A stretch of DNA of 64,000 nucleotides, taken from assembly GCF_000613925.1 (NCBI RefSeq), contig NZ_BAJX01000008.1, forward strand, positions 58,901 through 122,900, read 5' to 3'. Positions 41,735 through 52,017 of this stretch are shown piece by piece. Below the pieces are notes generated by a model that was not told the DNA's origin, ran no database searches, and worked only from the letters and a program-made list of their open reading frames with translations. How positions within the stretch are numbered: position 1 is the stretch's first letter; each line of letters opens with the position of its first letter. A program made the translations under genes and the position numbers. The DNA is from Prevotella histicola JCM 15637 = DNF00424 (GTDB taxonomy: Bacteria > Bacteroidota > Bacteroidia > Bacteroidales > Bacteroidaceae).

Positions 41735-41879
41735 TTTGTAACTGTCAGATTCTCAATGGATTATAAATTGCTTTCTAAAAGACGCCCTTTTACGTTGCAA
41801 AAGGGCGTCTTTTACATGTCAAAAGGGCATCTTTTACCATGCAAAAGGGCACCTTTTGGAATGCAAAAGAGCATCTATT
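41735..41879. repeat. Class I 22-bp array, copy 4
   Basis: Cores start at 41777, 41799, 41821, 41843 and 41865. The tail (TTTGTAACTGTCAGATTCTC) is on the left, so this copy is inverted relative to copies 1, 3 and 5. The 63-residue ORF across it is a repeat translation. No gene lies between 41456 and 42084. Confidence 0.88.
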
Positions 41880-41953
41880 GTTCTGCGTTTGTGAAATTAT
41901 TCAACATCAGGTGGGGTGTTATTGTGTTTTCTTTCATTATACTATAATAAAAG

Positions 41954-42011
41954 AAAGGCAGTAAAGTCTCTGAAAGAACCTAAAGGTCTTCAAAGGACTT
42001 ATACTGCCTTT
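41954..42011 (-). terminator. Terminator after pepD
   Basis: Arms AAAGGCAGTA-AAGTC and GACTT-ATACTGCCTTT with one bulge; on the minus strand TTTCTTTT follows. 74 bp past the pepD stop. Confidence 0.65.
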
Positions 42012-42084
42012 ATTATTTATTATAGGTGAAGAACGATACTTTTCAAGTTTCCTTTGTGCTGCTGTTCTCCAACTTGTTATAAGT

Positions 42085-43539
42085 TTACTTTACAGGAATC
42101 TCCTCCAATGTCTGTACAAGTAGATTCCAGAAAGGCTCAGCTGTGGCTATCTCAAAGCGTTCCTTAGCTGTGTGTGGACTACGGATCGTAGGGCCAAGGC
42201 TCACGACATCCATGCCAGGATACTTGCCAAGGATGACAGAACACTCCAGTCCGGCATGGTCAACCTGCACAATAGCCTCCTTACCGTTCTGCTCTTTATG
42301 GATCTTCTGCAGCAGACTGAGGATCTCACTGTCTGGGTTTGGATCCCAACCACCATAGCTTGCACTGAGAGTAGTCTTCATCCCTGCCATGTTGAAGCAA
42401 CTTTCTAATTGCGTTGCAATGTATTCCTTCATATCTTCACGGCTTGAACGAGCAAGAATCTTTATGGAAGCTTTGTTCGGTTCAATGTTGATGATTGCAA
42501 GATTAGATGAAGTTTCAACAACATCAGGGTAAGAAGGAATCATGCGCAGTACACCATTATGGCACGCATAGATGGCATCGATAAGATTGTCCTGTATCTC
42601 TTCTGGAACCAAAGTCTGTGGCTTTTCTACGTCTTCTACGAAGAACTCAACATTCGACTCAATCCCTTTGAATTCATCTTCGATAAGTTCTTTCTGTTTA
42701 GCAACGAGTTCCTTCAATGCAGCAACATTGTTTTGAGGTAGGGCAAGTACGACTTCTGCCTTGAAAGGAATGGCATTACGCATGTTACCACCTTGCCAGC
42801 AAGCCAGTCGGGCATCCAGTTCTGTGATAGCTTTGCGTACAAAACGAACCATTTCCTTATTGGCATTGGCACGTCCTTCATTGATTTCAAGACCAGAATG
42901 TCCGCCACGCAGACCTTTCAATGTTACCTTTACGGCAGCTTCCTGGTCGTTCTCAACCTCTTTATATTCCAATGTTGATGTAACATCAACACCACCTGCA
43001 GAACCGATAACGAACTTACCCCATGTCTCAGAGTCAAGGTTCATGAGGATATCACTATGTAGTTCGCCTTCTGGAAGTTCGTTGACACCAAACATACCAG
43101 TCTCTTCATCACGTGTTATAATAGCCTCAATGACACCATGTTTCAGCGTCTTATCTTCCATAATACCCATGATAGCAGCAACGCCAATACCGTCGTCTGC
43201 GCCTAAAGTAGTGTTGTTTGCATATACCCAACCATCCTCAATATGTGTCTCGATAGGGTCAGTTTCGAAGTTATGTTTGCTGTCTGGTGCCTTCTGAGGT
43301 ACCATATCCATGTGTGCTTGTAGGAGAACAGTCTTCCGATTTTCATATCCTGGTGTGGCAGCCTTGCGCATAACGACATTGCCACCAGCGTCAACGTATG
43401 CTTCAACGCCTACCTTTGCGGCAAAGTCTAACAGGAATTTCTGTACTTTCTCTGGGTAACCTGATGGGCGTGGGACCTGTGTTAGGTCATCAAAGTTTCT
43501 CCAAAGACCTTCTGGTTTAAGATTTCTAATTTCACTCAT
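42085..43539 (-). CDS. pepD: Aminoacyl-histidine dipeptidase (M20 family)
   Basis: 484 residues. Metal ligands of the M20 fold are visible: VLLQAHMDMVPQ (His), TLGADDGIGVA (Asp), ITRDEETGMFG (the catalytic and bridging Glu pair) and, near the C terminus, GPTIRSPHTAKER (His). The lid region has GLRGGHSGLEINEGRANA. It hydrolyses Xaa-His dipeptides such as carnosine with Zn2+. The length matches the family. It follows the flippase gene by 35 bp. Confidence 0.95.
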   Translation of the reverse strand: MSEIRNLKPEGLWRNFDDLTQVPRPSGYPEKVQKFLLDFAAKVGVEAYVDAGGNVVMRKAATPGYENRKTVLLQAHMDMVPQKAPDSKHNFETDPIETHIEDGWVYANNTTLGADDGIGVAAIMGIMEDKTLKHGVIEAIITRDEETGMFGVNELPEGELHSDILMNLDSETWGKFVIGSAGGVDVTSTLEYKEVENDQEAAVKVTLKGLRGGHSGLEINEGRANANKEMVRFVRKAITELDARLACWQGGNMRNAIPFKAEVVLALPQNNVAALKELVAKQKELIEDEFKGIESNVEFFVEDVEKPQTLVPEEIQDNLIDAIYACHNGVLRMIPSYPDVVETSSNLAIINIEPNKASIKILARSSREDMKEYIATQLESCFNMAGMKTTLSASYGGWDPNPDSEILSLLQKIHKEQNGKEAIVQVDHAGLECSVILGKYPGMDVVSLGPTIRSPHTAKERFEIATAEPFWNLLVQTLEEIPVK

Positions 43540-43574
43540 AATGTTGATTTTAAAAGGTTATTATGTATTGTTTA

Positions 43575-44612
43575 TTAGTTTGTTTCGTTGGTTGGATATG
43601 TAAGCTTTGCTGGACTTGTCAGTGCAACGGCGCCTTTCGTAAAACTTAATGCTATCCATGAGTAGACACCTAACAGGATAACGAGAAGCGTTTGTACCGT
43701 GTGAACAATCAAAACGAAGTAAAGTGCCTGCGTATCTGCAACCCCATAGAGGATAAGCATAGTCTTAACGGCAAAATGCCAAGGGCCAGCACCATTCGGA
43801 GTAGGTACGATAACTGCTATAGAACCTACCACAAAGCTGACGAGAGCACAGGAGAGTCCAAGTCTGGATGTGGCATCAAAGCAGAAAAACGTCAGGTAAT
43901 AATGCAAGAAATAACAACCCCATATCCCGAGACTGTAGCCTAAGAATAACGGAATATTCTTCACACTGCGCAGAGAACTGATACCTTGCCAGATGCCAGT
44001 CAGCATCTCTTTCACCTTATTATATATGGAAAGATGACGCAGAACAAAATAAAAAAGAATAAGAGAAGCTATCGCGCATATTCCAGTTACAATCCATCCT
44101 GTTGTTGAAAACATTCGGAATATGTCGTCAATACGGGTTCCTGTCTTTGAAAAGAAGTTCACAAAGACTCCTATTTGCATCAGGAATGCAATTGCAGTGA
44201 TGAGCATTACGATGATCGTATCAACGACTCTTTCAGTCACAACCGTACCAATTGCTTTCGAGAAAGGTACTTTGTCATATCTGTTCAACACACCACAACG
44301 TGCAAATTCACCAATACGAGGGATCAATAGACTGACAGCATAGGAAAGAAAGATGGCATTTACACACACAGATGAGCGTGGATGTTCGCCAATTGGTTCT
44401 AAAGTCTGCTTCCAACGCCACCCTCTGAACGCCTGTGCAAGTATTCCGAAGGGAAGAGAAAGAATCATCCAAGTCCAGTTCATCTCATGGAATAGCACAT
44501 GCTTGATGCTGGAAAAGTCGAAACCACGGTACATCCAATACAAGATTGCACTTCCAAGTAACAAAGGTAATGCAATCTTTATGATGTTATTCCGTAGCTT
44601 TTTCGTTTTCAT
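43575..44612 (-). CDS. LPG-synthase-type (UPF0104) membrane protein
   Basis: 345 residues with about eight membrane helices; signature parts are FRGWRWKQTL, SLLIPRIGEFARCGVLNRY and VIVPTPNGAGPWHFAVK. It belongs to the lysylphosphatidylglycerol synthase transmembrane family but lacks a catalytic transferase domain, so it may be a lipid flippase or similar. ATG 44612 is preferred because the promoter box at 44622-44629 lies over the longer start at 44624. Confidence 0.85.
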   Translation of the reverse strand: MKTKKLRNNIIKIALPLLLGSAILYWMYRGFDFSSIKHVLFHEMNWTWMILSLPFGILAQAFRGWRWKQTLEPIGEHPRSSVCVNAIFLSYAVSLLIPRIGEFARCGVLNRYDKVPFSKAIGTVVTERVVDTIIVMLITAIAFLMQIGVFVNFFSKTGTRIDDIFRMFSTTGWIVTGICAIASLILFYFVLRHLSIYNKVKEMLTGIWQGISSLRSVKNIPLFLGYSLGIWGCYFLHYYLTFFCFDATSRLGLSCALVSFVVGSIAVIVPTPNGAGPWHFAVKTMLILYGVADTQALYFVLIVHTVQTLLVILLGVYSWIALSFTKGAVALTSPAKLTYPTNETN

Positions 44613-44621
44613 ATCTTCGAG

Positions 44622-44629
44622 CAAAGATA
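44622..44629 (-). promoter_or_regulatory. Promoter -7 box, flippase-pepD unit
   Basis: TATCTTTG on the minus strand, ending 9 bp before ATG 44612, so the leader is very short. Confidence 0.6.
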
Positions 44630-44662
44630 ACTAAAATGCTTCTAAATGCAAAATAAAATCCC

Positions 44663-44670
44663 TAACTTTG
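44663..44670 (+). promoter_or_regulatory. Promoter -7 box of rsmA
   Basis: TAACTTTG, 20 bp before the rsmA start. The -33 region is weak. It is back-to-back with the flippase promoter. Confidence 0.55.
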
Positions 44671-44690
44671 TAGGCAAATAAATAAAAATT

Positions 44691-45497
44691 ATGAAATCAG
44701 TCAAGCCGAAAAAGAATCTCGGACAGCACTTTCTTACTGACTTAGGGATTGCTCGAAGAATCGCAGATACGGTAGATGCTTGCCCAGATATCCCCGTTTT
44801 GGAGATAGGACCAGGTATGGGAGTGCTTACACAGTATCTTATTGAAAAGCCACGGGAGGTGAAAGCTGTGGAAATTGACGCTGAGAGTGTTGCATATCTC
44901 TATGAACGCTTCCCTAAACTACGGGAGAATATTCTTGGAGAGGACTTTCTTCAGATGGATTTGACAAAGATATTTGATGGAAAGCAGTTTGTTTTGACAG
45001 GTAATTATCCGTATGACATCTCTTCTCAGATATTCTTTAAGATGCTTGATTATAAGGACTTGATACCTTGTTGTACGGGTATGATTCAGCGTGAAGTGGC
45101 ACTTCGTATGGCTGCAGCACCTGGTTCGAAGGCTTATGGAATTCTTTCTGTATTGATTCAGGCATGGTATGACGTGGAATATCTGTTTACTGTGGATGAA
45201 AATGTCTTCAATCCGCCACCTAAAGTGAAGAGTGCTGTCATTCGAATGACTCGCAATAAAGTGACAGATATTGGTTGTGATGAGCGACTTTTCAAGCGTG
45301 TTGTAAAGACAGTCTTCAATCAACGACGTAAAATGTTGCGTGTTAGCCTGCGCCAGATATTCAATGCTGGTAAGCCAATGGGTAATTTTTACGAGCAAGA
45401 TATCATGACAAAACGCCCAGAACAGTTGTCTATCACACAGTTCGTGGAGCTGACAAACATGGTAGTAGAGCAGTTGGTGAAGTTGGAAAATAATTGA
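44691..45497 (+). CDS. rsmA: 16S rRNA dimethyladenosine transferase
   Basis: 268 residues with N-terminal KPKKNLGQHFLTD, SAM motif VLEIGPGMGVLT, the catalytic NYPY motif (LTGNYPYDISSQIFFKM) and the C-terminal helical domain. RsmA (KsgA) dimethylates two adjacent adenosines in helix 45 of 16S rRNA. The next gene starts 3 bp after its stop. Confidence 0.97.
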   Translation: MKSVKPKKNLGQHFLTDLGIARRIADTVDACPDIPVLEIGPGMGVLTQYLIEKPREVKAVEIDAESVAYLYERFPKLRENILGEDFLQMDLTKIFDGKQFVLTGNYPYDISSQIFFKMLDYKDLIPCCTGMIQREVALRMAAAPGSKAYGILSVLIQAWYDVEYLFTVDENVFNPPPKVKSAVIRMTRNKVTDIGCDERLFKRVVKTVFNQRRKMLRVSLRQIFNAGKPMGNFYEQDIMTKRPEQLSITQFVELTNMVVEQLVKLENN

Positions 45498-45500
45498 AGT

Positions 45501-45986
45501 ATGACACGAAAAGAGCAGTATCAGCAGCTGATACCACAGATTGCAGCATTGATAAAGGGTGAAACTAATGTGGTAGGGATATTGGCAAACGTGTCGGCAG
45601 TACTTCATGAGAGCTTTCCTGAACGCTTTTTCTGGGTTGGTTTTTATCTTCAACAGGATGGTGAAGTACTTCGTTTAGGGCCTTTTCAAGGGTCAGTCGC
45701 ATGTTATACTATTCCGTACGGAAAAGGAGTTTGTGGCAAGGCTTGGGAAGAAGGACGAACCCTTATAGTTCCAGACGTAGAAAAATTCCCTGGGCATATC
45801 GCTTGTAGTAGCCTTTCACGTAGTGAGATTGTTGTTCCGATGTATGATTCTTCTCGTAGATTCTATGGAGTTCTCGATGTTGATAGTATGCATATAGATG
45901 ACTTTAATACTGATGATAAAGAAGGATTAGAGCGTATTGTTGCATTGTTAATGGCTGAAGTCAGGGAAGTAACGATGCAACCATAG
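45501..45986 (+). CDS. msrC: Free methionine-(R)-sulfoxide reductase (GAF domain)
   Basis: 161 residues of a single GAF domain. The three cysteines typical of fRMsr are present in QGSVACYT, GKGVCGKAW and GHIACSS. It reduces free Met-R-sulfoxide through a Cys relay recycled by thioredoxin. Translation is probably coupled to rsmA. Confidence 0.9.
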   Translation: MTRKEQYQQLIPQIAALIKGETNVVGILANVSAVLHESFPERFFWVGFYLQQDGEVLRLGPFQGSVACYTIPYGKGVCGKAWEEGRTLIVPDVEKFPGHIACSSLSRSEIVVPMYDSSRRFYGVLDVDSMHIDDFNTDDKEGLERIVALLMAEVREVTMQP

Positions 45987-46037
45987 TGCTGAACGATTAG
46001 TGATATATATACTTGAAAGTATTCTTTCAAATTAGAA

Positions 46038-46077
46038 AAAGACTGAATCCGTATCTTAATGGTTCAGTCTTTTTTTA
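46038..46077 (+). terminator. Terminator of rsmA-msrC
   Basis: 10-bp stem (AAAGACTGAA and complement) with a 15-nt loop and a run of seven or more T, 52 bp past the stop. Confidence 0.82.
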
Positions 46078-46168
46078 TAAAGTGTATAATCGTTTCTGGT
46101 CTGTAAGATTCTTGCTTTTTTATAGGATAGGGGATCTTCTTTGTTAAATAAATTCCTTATTGGTTTTT

Positions 46169-46313
46169 GAAAGGGCGTCTTTTGCATTCTAAAAGGTGCC
46201 CTTTTGCATGGTAAAAGATGCCCTTTTGAAGTGTAAAAGACGCCCTTTTGTAATGTAAAAGACGCCCTTTTGCAAGCCAGTTTGTAATTGCTTGATAGTG
46301 TTGATGTTACAAA
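46169..46313. repeat. Class I 22-bp array, copy 5
   Basis: Cores start at 46169, 46191, 46213, 46235 and 46257; the tail is at 46281-46313 (TTTGTAATTG...TTACAAA). It lies in the 656-bp gap before frr. The 113-residue minus-strand ORF across it is a repeat translation. Confidence 0.9.
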
Positions 46314-46583
46314 GCACGAAAAAATTGATTTCTTCTTGTTTTGTTCTTTCTTATGTATTAAAATTTGTAAGAATGTTTCATGCGGAGTAAAACACATCCT
46401 ACTTCCTCTTATTCTGTTCTCTTACACCTTATTATATTGTGTCATCTCGATATAGGTTTTACAGTCTTGATGATCTTTGGGCTTTACCTTTATATTATAG
46501 TATACAGTCGAACAATTGCTTTATGTTTATCAATCGCTACTTGTCTTGAACTCATTGTATTTATGAAGAAATAAGAATAAAAT

Positions 46584-46614
46584 GTTGTGCATACCCAAAA
46601 TTCTTTTTATTTTT
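46584..46614 (+). promoter_or_regulatory. Promoter of frr
   Basis: TTG 46584-46586, 20-bp spacer, TATTTTTG 46607-46614, 29 bp before the start codon. Confidence 0.6.
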
Positions 46615-46642
46615 GTAGCAGATAAAATCAAACCATATATAT

Positions 46643-47203
46643 ATGATAGACGTAAAGCAGACTTTAAGTGATGCTGGTGAAAGCATGGAGATGGCAACAA
46701 TGTACCTCAATGATGAGTTACAGCGCATTCGTGCAGGTCGAGCAAACGTAGCCATACTGGATGGTGTACGAGTTGATTCTTATGGTTCAAAGGTTCCTTT
46801 GAATCAAGTAGCTTCGGTTATGGTGCCTGATGCACGTACTATTGCTATCAAACCTTGGGATAAGAAAGCTATAAAAGACATTGAAAAGGCTATTATGGAC
46901 TCTGATGTTGGCATTACACCAGAGAACAATGGTGAGATGATTCGCCTGAATCTCCCTCAGCCAACAGAGGAACGTCGTAAGGATTTGGTTAAGCAATGTA
47001 ATAAGATAGGTGAGCGTACGAAGGTACAAATCCGTAATGTGCGTTCTGATATCAAGGAGAAACTGAAGAAAGCTATTAAAGATGGCTTGTCTGAAGATAA
47101 TGAAAAGGATGCAGAAGACAGTCTGCAGAAGCTTCACGACAAATACATCAAGCAGGTTGATGCATTGCTTGATGAGAAGCAGAAGGAGATTATGACCGTA
47201 TAA
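46643..47203 (+). CDS. frr: Ribosome recycling factor
   Basis: 186 residues, full length, with IRAGRANVAILDGVRVDSYG, ARTIAIKPWDKKAIKDIEKAI and LNLPQPTEERRKDLVKQC. It splits post-termination ribosomes together with EF-G. It is followed 200 bp later by rsgA; the gap is rich in pyrimidine runs and shows no ORF. Confidence 0.97.
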   Translation: MIDVKQTLSDAGESMEMATMYLNDELQRIRAGRANVAILDGVRVDSYGSKVPLNQVASVMVPDARTIAIKPWDKKAIKDIEKAIMDSDVGITPENNGEMIRLNLPQPTEERRKDLVKQCNKIGERTKVQIRNVRSDIKEKLKKAIKDGLSEDNEKDAEDSLQKLHDKYIKQVDALLDEKQKEIMTV

Positions 47204-47403
47204 AAAAGGCTAAAAAGGTAAGAGGGTAAAGAAGTAAAGGATGGTAGATTGATAACTGTAACATTGGTTATTACGAATAAGAAGATCCCATTATTTACTT
47301 TTTTACCCTTTGTATTATGCTCTTTACGTTCTTGCCTTTTTACTTATTTATCTTTTGCATCATGTGTTTTATTCTTTAATCTTTTTATTTTTACTCTTAA
47401 ATA

Positions 47404-48348
47404 GTGCGTGGTTTAGTAATAAAGAATACTGGAAGCTGGTACACAGTGAAGACTGAAGACGGCAGAATGATTGACAGTAAGGTGAAGGGAAACTTCCGTT
47501 TGAAGGGGATTCGATCTACTAATCCTGTGGCTGTTGGTGACCATGTTGTGATTACTCCGAACCAGGAAGGGACAGCTTTTATCACAGAAATTGAAGACAG
47601 AAAGAACTATATCATTCGTAAGTCGCCTAACTTGTCAAAACAAAGCCATATCATTGCAGCCAATATTGATCAGGCTTTCCTTGTCGTAACAGTAAATTAT
47701 CCTGAGACATCCACCACCTTTATTGATCGGTTCCTTGCTGGTGCTGAGGCTTATCGCATACCTGTCATCCTTGTTTTTAATAAACATGACCTCCTTTCTG
47801 AGGATGAATTGCGTTATCAGCATGCTGTGATGAATCTTTATGAGACGATTGGTTATCGGTGTGTAGAGATACAAGCCAGTGCTGATGCAGACTCTCCTTT
47901 TAGCGTAGAGGCTCTGAAACCGTTATTAGCAGATAAGATAACACTGTTAAGTGGGAATAGTGGAGTGGGGAAGTCGACTATCATTAACGCTCTGCTTCCA
48001 CATGTAAATCTCCGTACAGCAGAGATTTCTGATGCACATAATACGGGCATGCACACTACGACATTCAGTGAAATGTTGGAATTACCATCAGGAGGTTACC
48101 TGATAGATACCCCTGGAATCAAGGGATTTGGTACTTTTGATATAGAGAAGGAGGAACTTACCAGCTATTTCCGGGAGATCTTCAAGTTCTCAAAGGACTG
48201 CAAATTCTCTAATTGTACACACACTCATGAACCAGGTTGTGCAGTGCGTAAAGCTGTTGAGGAGCATTACATCGCAGAGAGTCGGTACAATAGTTACCTC
48301 TCTATGCTTGAAGATAAAGAAGAAAATAAGTACCGTGAAGCCTTCTAA
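47404..48348 (+). CDS. rsgA: Ribosome small-subunit GTPase RsgA
   Basis: 314 residues from a GTG start at 47404; no upstream ATG is in frame before a stop. An OB fold comes first, then a circularly permuted GTPase: [10 protein letters not shown] (G4), [18 protein letters not shown] (G1) and [11 protein letters not shown] (G3). The zinc-binding end has [16 protein letters not shown]. It checks maturation of the 30S subunit. Confidence 0.96.
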   Translation: MRGLVIKNTGSWYTVKTEDGRMIDSKVKGNFRLKGIRSTNPVAVGDHVVITPNQEGTAFITEIEDRKNYIIRKSPNLSKQSHIIAANIDQAFLVVTVNYPETSTTFIDRFLAGAEAYRIPVILVFNKHDLLSEDELRYQHAVMNLYETIGYRCVEIQASADADSPFSVEALKPLLADKITLLSGNSGVGKSTIINALLPHVNLRTAEISDAHNTGMHTTTFSEMLELPSGGYLIDTPGIKGFGTFDIEKEELTSYFREIFKFSKDCKFSNCTHTHEPGCAVRKAVEEHYIAESRYNSYLSMLEDKEENKYREAF

Positions 48349-48363
48349 ATACTGGAAATAAAA

Positions 48364-48465
48364 TAAAAGAATAGTTGCTGTCACTTTTTAACATCTTACT
48401 AATCGCTTGTTTATTAGTATGTTATTCCGTTTTAAATAGTGACAGAAGTGACAGCAAATTAATAA
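48364..48465 (+). repeat. CTGTCAC repeat, copy 4
   Basis: Starts AGTTGCTGTCACTTTTTAAC and ends AGTGACAGAAGTGACAGCAA. Arms TTGCTGTCACTT and AAGTGACAGCAA pair perfectly over 12 bp. It lies 16 bp after rsgA and may act as its 3' structure. Confidence 0.75.
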
Positions 48466-48598
48466 ATACTTCGTGTTACTTATTGACAGAATAAATTCCA
48501 GATGGTTAGGAATTTTTAGCTCAATATTGGTGATAAACCCCTTTCTCAGAAACAAAATGTTCTCACAACGATAGAACATTGGAATGTGAAAGATGCTA

Positions 48599-48675
48599 AA
48601 CACGAATGGTGTTTACCATCAGCACCATATGTGCTGGGTGTCAACTCAATATGTGCTGGGCTGCTGCACATAAGT
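48599..48675. repeat. Class V 22-bp array, copy 2
   Basis: Units start at 48599, 48621, 48643 and 48665; cores AACACGAATGGTGTT and AGCACCATATGTGCT. It lies between the convergent rsgA and HAD genes, in a 414-bp gap with no ORF. Confidence 0.78.
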
Positions 48676-48762
48676 AAAAGATAAGACGGTGTGTTTGTTT
48701 CGGTTGTTATAGCGTATATAATAAGGTACAGGTTTGCTAATGAATATGAAACGTTTCTACTG

Positions 48763-49461
48763 TTAGCAACGATTGGAAATGTTGTTTAAAACTTCTTTCC
48801 AGTTGTCGGCAAACTCACGAATAGTTGGGAAAAGAATGTTGGCACCTTCATTTATGAGTACCGAATCAGCCAAAGGTCCACTGTTAATAGCTACCGTGTA
48901 GCATCCGGCTGCAACGCCTGCACGTACTCCCAGCGGAGCATTCTCAACAACAATACCTTCTGAAGGCGCATAGTTGCCAGCCTTCTTTAGCCCCATTAGA
49001 TATGGATCAGGGTTAGGTTTGCCTCGTTTTACATCGAATGCCGTTGTTATCTGATCTCGTGAAACGAAATCTCCAAAGTCGTGTGTCACACGTTCGATGA
49101 GTGGGCGTTGTGCGCTTCCTGTTACTATACCGATCTTCAACCCACTGTCCTTAATCTTCTTCATAAGGTCAGTTACTCCATCAAAAATCTTTGCTTCAGG
49201 CATCTCATGGAAGTAATGTGCCTTCAGGTCATACATCTTCTGTGCCTCTTCCTCAGTAAGTTCCTTTCCGAGTTGTGCCTTGGCATATTTCCGGATGGTA
49301 TCAACACCGCGTGCACCTTCAGTGGCATAGGAGTCTTCAACAGTGAAATGTATCCCGAATTCTTTCATGGCACGCTGCCATGCAATACCATGATTGGGCA
49401 TCGAATCATAAAGGACGCCATCCATATCAAAGAGGACGACTTTAGGTGAAGTTGGTTGCAT
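48763..49461 (-). CDS. HAD superfamily phosphatase, beta-phosphoglucomutase-like
   Basis: 232 residues from ATG 49461. The frame opens upstream to 49575 only by reading through a palindromic repeat and the end of pgi. HAD motif I is VVLFDMDGVLYDSMPNH, motif II GIVTGSAQ, motif III KRGKPNPDPYL and motif IV VVENAPLGVRAG. It is probably a small sugar-phosphate phosphatase or mutase. Last gene of lysS-gpsA-pgi-HAD. Confidence 0.88.
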   Translation of the reverse strand: MQPTSPKVVLFDMDGVLYDSMPNHGIAWQRAMKEFGIHFTVEDSYATEGARGVDTIRKYAKAQLGKELTEEEAQKMYDLKAHYFHEMPEAKIFDGVTDLMKKIKDSGLKIGIVTGSAQRPLIERVTHDFGDFVSRDQITTAFDVKRGKPNPDPYLMGLKKAGNYAPSEGIVVENAPLGVRAGVAAGCYTVAINSGPLADSVLINEGANILFPTIREFADNWKEVLNNISNRC

Positions 49462-49469
49462 AGATAATA

Positions 49470-49512
49470 AAAAAGCCCCCCTCACCCCTTTTTCTGTAAG
49501 GGAATGAGGGAG
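49470..49512. repeat. Degenerate copy of the DUF559-element hairpin
   Basis: AGCCCCCCTCACCCC ... AAGGGAATGAGGGAGG keeps the layout of the 2645-2673 repeat. It lies in the pgi-HAD gap, so its hairpin may reduce expression of the last gene. Confidence 0.45.
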
Positions 49513-49525
49513 GATTTTCGTATTT

Positions 49526-50884
49526 TTACTTTTCTTTTGTAAGTCTTTCCTGTATTGCTTTGCTCTCAGCCTCATAGCCAGGCTTATTCAAAAGAGCAAA
49601 CATATTCTTCTTGTAAGCCTCTACACCAGGCTGATTGAATGGGTTAACTTCCATGATCAGACCACTGATACCACAGGCTTTCTCAAAGAAATAGATGAGC
49701 TGACCGAGGTAATACTCATTCAATGTTGGTACGCTGATACGGATATTAGGAACGCCACCATCAACGTGAGCCAAACGAGTTCCGAGCTCTGCCATCTTAT
49801 TTACCTCATCAACACGCTTACCTTCGAGGAAGTTCAAACCGTCAAGGTTCTCATCGTCATGTGGGAAAAGGAGCTTTGTGTTAGGCTGTTCAATAGAGAT
49901 GACAGTCTCAAAGATAGAACGTTCACCCTCTTGAATCCACTGACCCATTGAGTGAAGGTCGGTTGTAAAGTCACAAGCAGCAGGGAAAATACCCTTGTGA
50001 TCCTTGCCTTCGCTTTCTCCATAGAGTTGCTTCCACCACTCTGCGAAGAAGTGAAGTTTAGGCTGGAAGTTGGCAACAATCTCAATCTTCTTACCTGCTT
50101 GAGAGTATAAACCTTGGCGAACTGATGCGTAACGAGCTGCAATATTGTTTGCAAATGGAACCTCATTTGAAGTCTCTTTCTCCATTACCTGTGCACCTTC
50201 TACCAATGCTTTTACGTCAAAACCTGCAACAGCAATAGGTAACAAACCAACTGGTGTGAGGACCGAGAAGCGTCCACCAACATTGTCAGGGATAACAAAT
50301 GTCTTGTAACCTTCCTTGGTTGCGGCAGCACGTGCAGCACCCTTATGAGCGTCAGTGATGGCTACGATGACGTCTTTTGCGGCATCTTTACCCATCTGTT
50401 CTTCACATTGCTTCTTTAAAAGACGGAATGCGAGGGCTGTTTCTGTCGTTGTTCCAGACTTTGAAATATTGATAACACCAAACTTTTTACCCTTAAGATA
50501 GTCTGTTAATTCCGAGAGATAATCCTCTCCAATATTGTTTCCTGCAAAGAGAATCGTAGGATTTTTTCTGTCGTTTACAAGCCAAGCGAAGCTGTTACCC
50601 AAAGCTTCAATGACAGCACGAGCACCGAGATAAGAGCCGCCAATGCCTGCTACGACTACAACCTCACATTTCTCACGGAGTGTGTTGGCAACAGCCTGGA
50701 TCTCACTGAGGAACTCTGGGGTAATGCTTGATGGCAAATGAAGCCATCCAAGGAAGTCATTGCCAGGACAAGTAGCCTTTTCTAATGCTTCTTGAGCAGC
50801 AGCTACGTGAGGTGCATAAGCCTCTACTGCGCCCGGATTCAAGAACTGGGCGGCTTTCGTAATGTCTAACTTAATACTTTCCAT
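49526..50884 (-). CDS. pgi: Glucose-6-phosphate isomerase
   Basis: 452 residues, with [21 protein letters not shown] and [21 protein letters not shown] in the N-terminal SIS domain and [23 protein letters not shown] plus [20 protein letters not shown] near the end. It interconverts glucose-6-P and fructose-6-P. It starts 6 bp after the restored end of gpsA. Confidence 0.96.
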   Translation of the reverse strand: MESIKLDITKAAQFLNPGAVEAYAPHVAAAQEALEKATCPGNDFLGWLHLPSSITPEFLSEIQAVANTLREKCEVVVVAGIGGSYLGARAVIEALGNSFAWLVNDRKNPTILFAGNNIGEDYLSELTDYLKGKKFGVINISKSGTTTETALAFRLLKKQCEEQMGKDAAKDVIVAITDAHKGAARAAATKEGYKTFVIPDNVGGRFSVLTPVGLLPIAVAGFDVKALVEGAQVMEKETSNEVPFANNIAARYASVRQGLYSQAGKKIEIVANFQPKLHFFAEWWKQLYGESEGKDHKGIFPAACDFTTDLHSMGQWIQEGERSIFETVISIEQPNTKLLFPHDDENLDGLNFLEGKRVDEVNKMAELGTRLAHVDGGVPNIRISVPTLNEYYLGQLIYFFEKACGISGLIMEVNPFNQPGVEAYKKNMFALLNKPGYEAESKAIQERLTKEK

Positions 50885-50890
50885 TTGTGT

Positions 50891-51885
50891 TTATCTAAAT
50901 GAATCTGTTAATAATTTTATTTCCGTTTGTGGGTTGATACGCTCGTAAAGGATGTTGTATACCGCATCAAGATAGGCATGTTGACATGCAACCGACGGTT
51001 TATCTCCTTCATACATTTTGTTCCGAAGTACCCTTCTGCCACCATTTCCATTTCAATCTGTGCTGCCTTTACACTGTATCCTTTCCCTATCATTGCACCG
51101 AAGGTGTGGTTACGTGAAAACTTACTGTACCCTGTGACTAATTGATCACCAAGATAAACGCTGTCAATGATAGCCCTTTCTATGGGATTAATGGTATTAA
51201 GGAAGCGGTTCATCTCCTGCATTGCATTCGACATCAGCACAGCTTGGAAGTTATCCCCATACTTTAAGCCATAGCACATACCAGCTGCTATAGCATAGAC
51301 ATTCTTCAATACGGAGGCATACTCAATGCCTATGACGTCTTGAGAGGTCTTGGTCTTTACATAGCTTGATGCCAATTTCTCCGAAAAACTACGTGCTTTG
51401 TCCACGTCAGAACAGCCTATAGTAAGATAGGTAAGCCGTTCCATGGCTACTTCCTCAGCATGTGAAGGCCCTCCTATGACTGCTAAGTTCTCGTAAGGTA
51501 CGCTATATGCCTTATGAAAATATTCTGAACAGACGAGGTCTTCATCTGGTACTATACCTTTAATAGCTGTAACAATAAGCTTAGAGTGAAGCTCTTTCTT
51601 GAGTTTTTTCAGTAAGTCTTTTAAGTAAGGAGATGGTGTAACGAATACTAAAGTGTCGTATTCTTCAACAATTTCATTGATGTCTGATGAGAAAAAGATC
51701 TCATTTAAGTTGAAATGAACCCTAGTAAGATATGCCGGATTATGTCCTTTTCGTTTGAATTCTTCAATCTTGTCTTCCTTTCGAAAGTACCAACCGATGT
51801 CGTGAGTATGCTCAATAACAATCTTAGCGATAGCTGTTGCCCAGCTACCGCTTCCTATGATTGCTATTTTACCAACGTCGAACAT
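50891..51885 (-). CDS. gpsA: Glycerol-3-phosphate dehydrogenase [NAD(P)+] (single-base frameshift)
   Basis: NAD motif IAIIGSGSWATAIAKI, VTAIKGIVPDED, VIGGPSHAEEVA and GIEYASVLKNVYAIAAGMCYGLKYGDN with the catalytic Lys. As read it stops at 50917 after MPILMRYTTS. One added base at 50968 gives PILDAVYNILYERINPQTEI and a stop at 50891-50893, the usual C terminus. It makes sn-glycerol-3-phosphate for phospholipid synthesis and has no replacement enzyme in this window. Confidence 0.93.
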
Positions 51886-52017
51886 TGCTTTACATCTCCG
51901 CTAATTCCTTACAAAAGAAGAAGCTTTTGCAGTATGATGCTCTATGGTATATATTAAATTACACACTAAAGAGCATACAAAAGCACTCCCTTTGTACAGG
52001 AGTTAGTTATGGATTTG

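Noticed and set aside
42761..43297. 178-residue plus-strand ORF
   Set aside because: Antisense to pepD; no recognisable motif.
44919..45653. 244-residue minus-strand ORF
   Set aside because: Fully antisense to rsmA and msrC, whose protein motifs are certain; composition is that of a shadow frame.
47204..47403. Possible structured RNA in the frr-rsgA gap
   Set aside because: Only simple pyrimidine and purine runs (TTTTTACCC, GGTAAAG) that pair loosely; no convincing stem.
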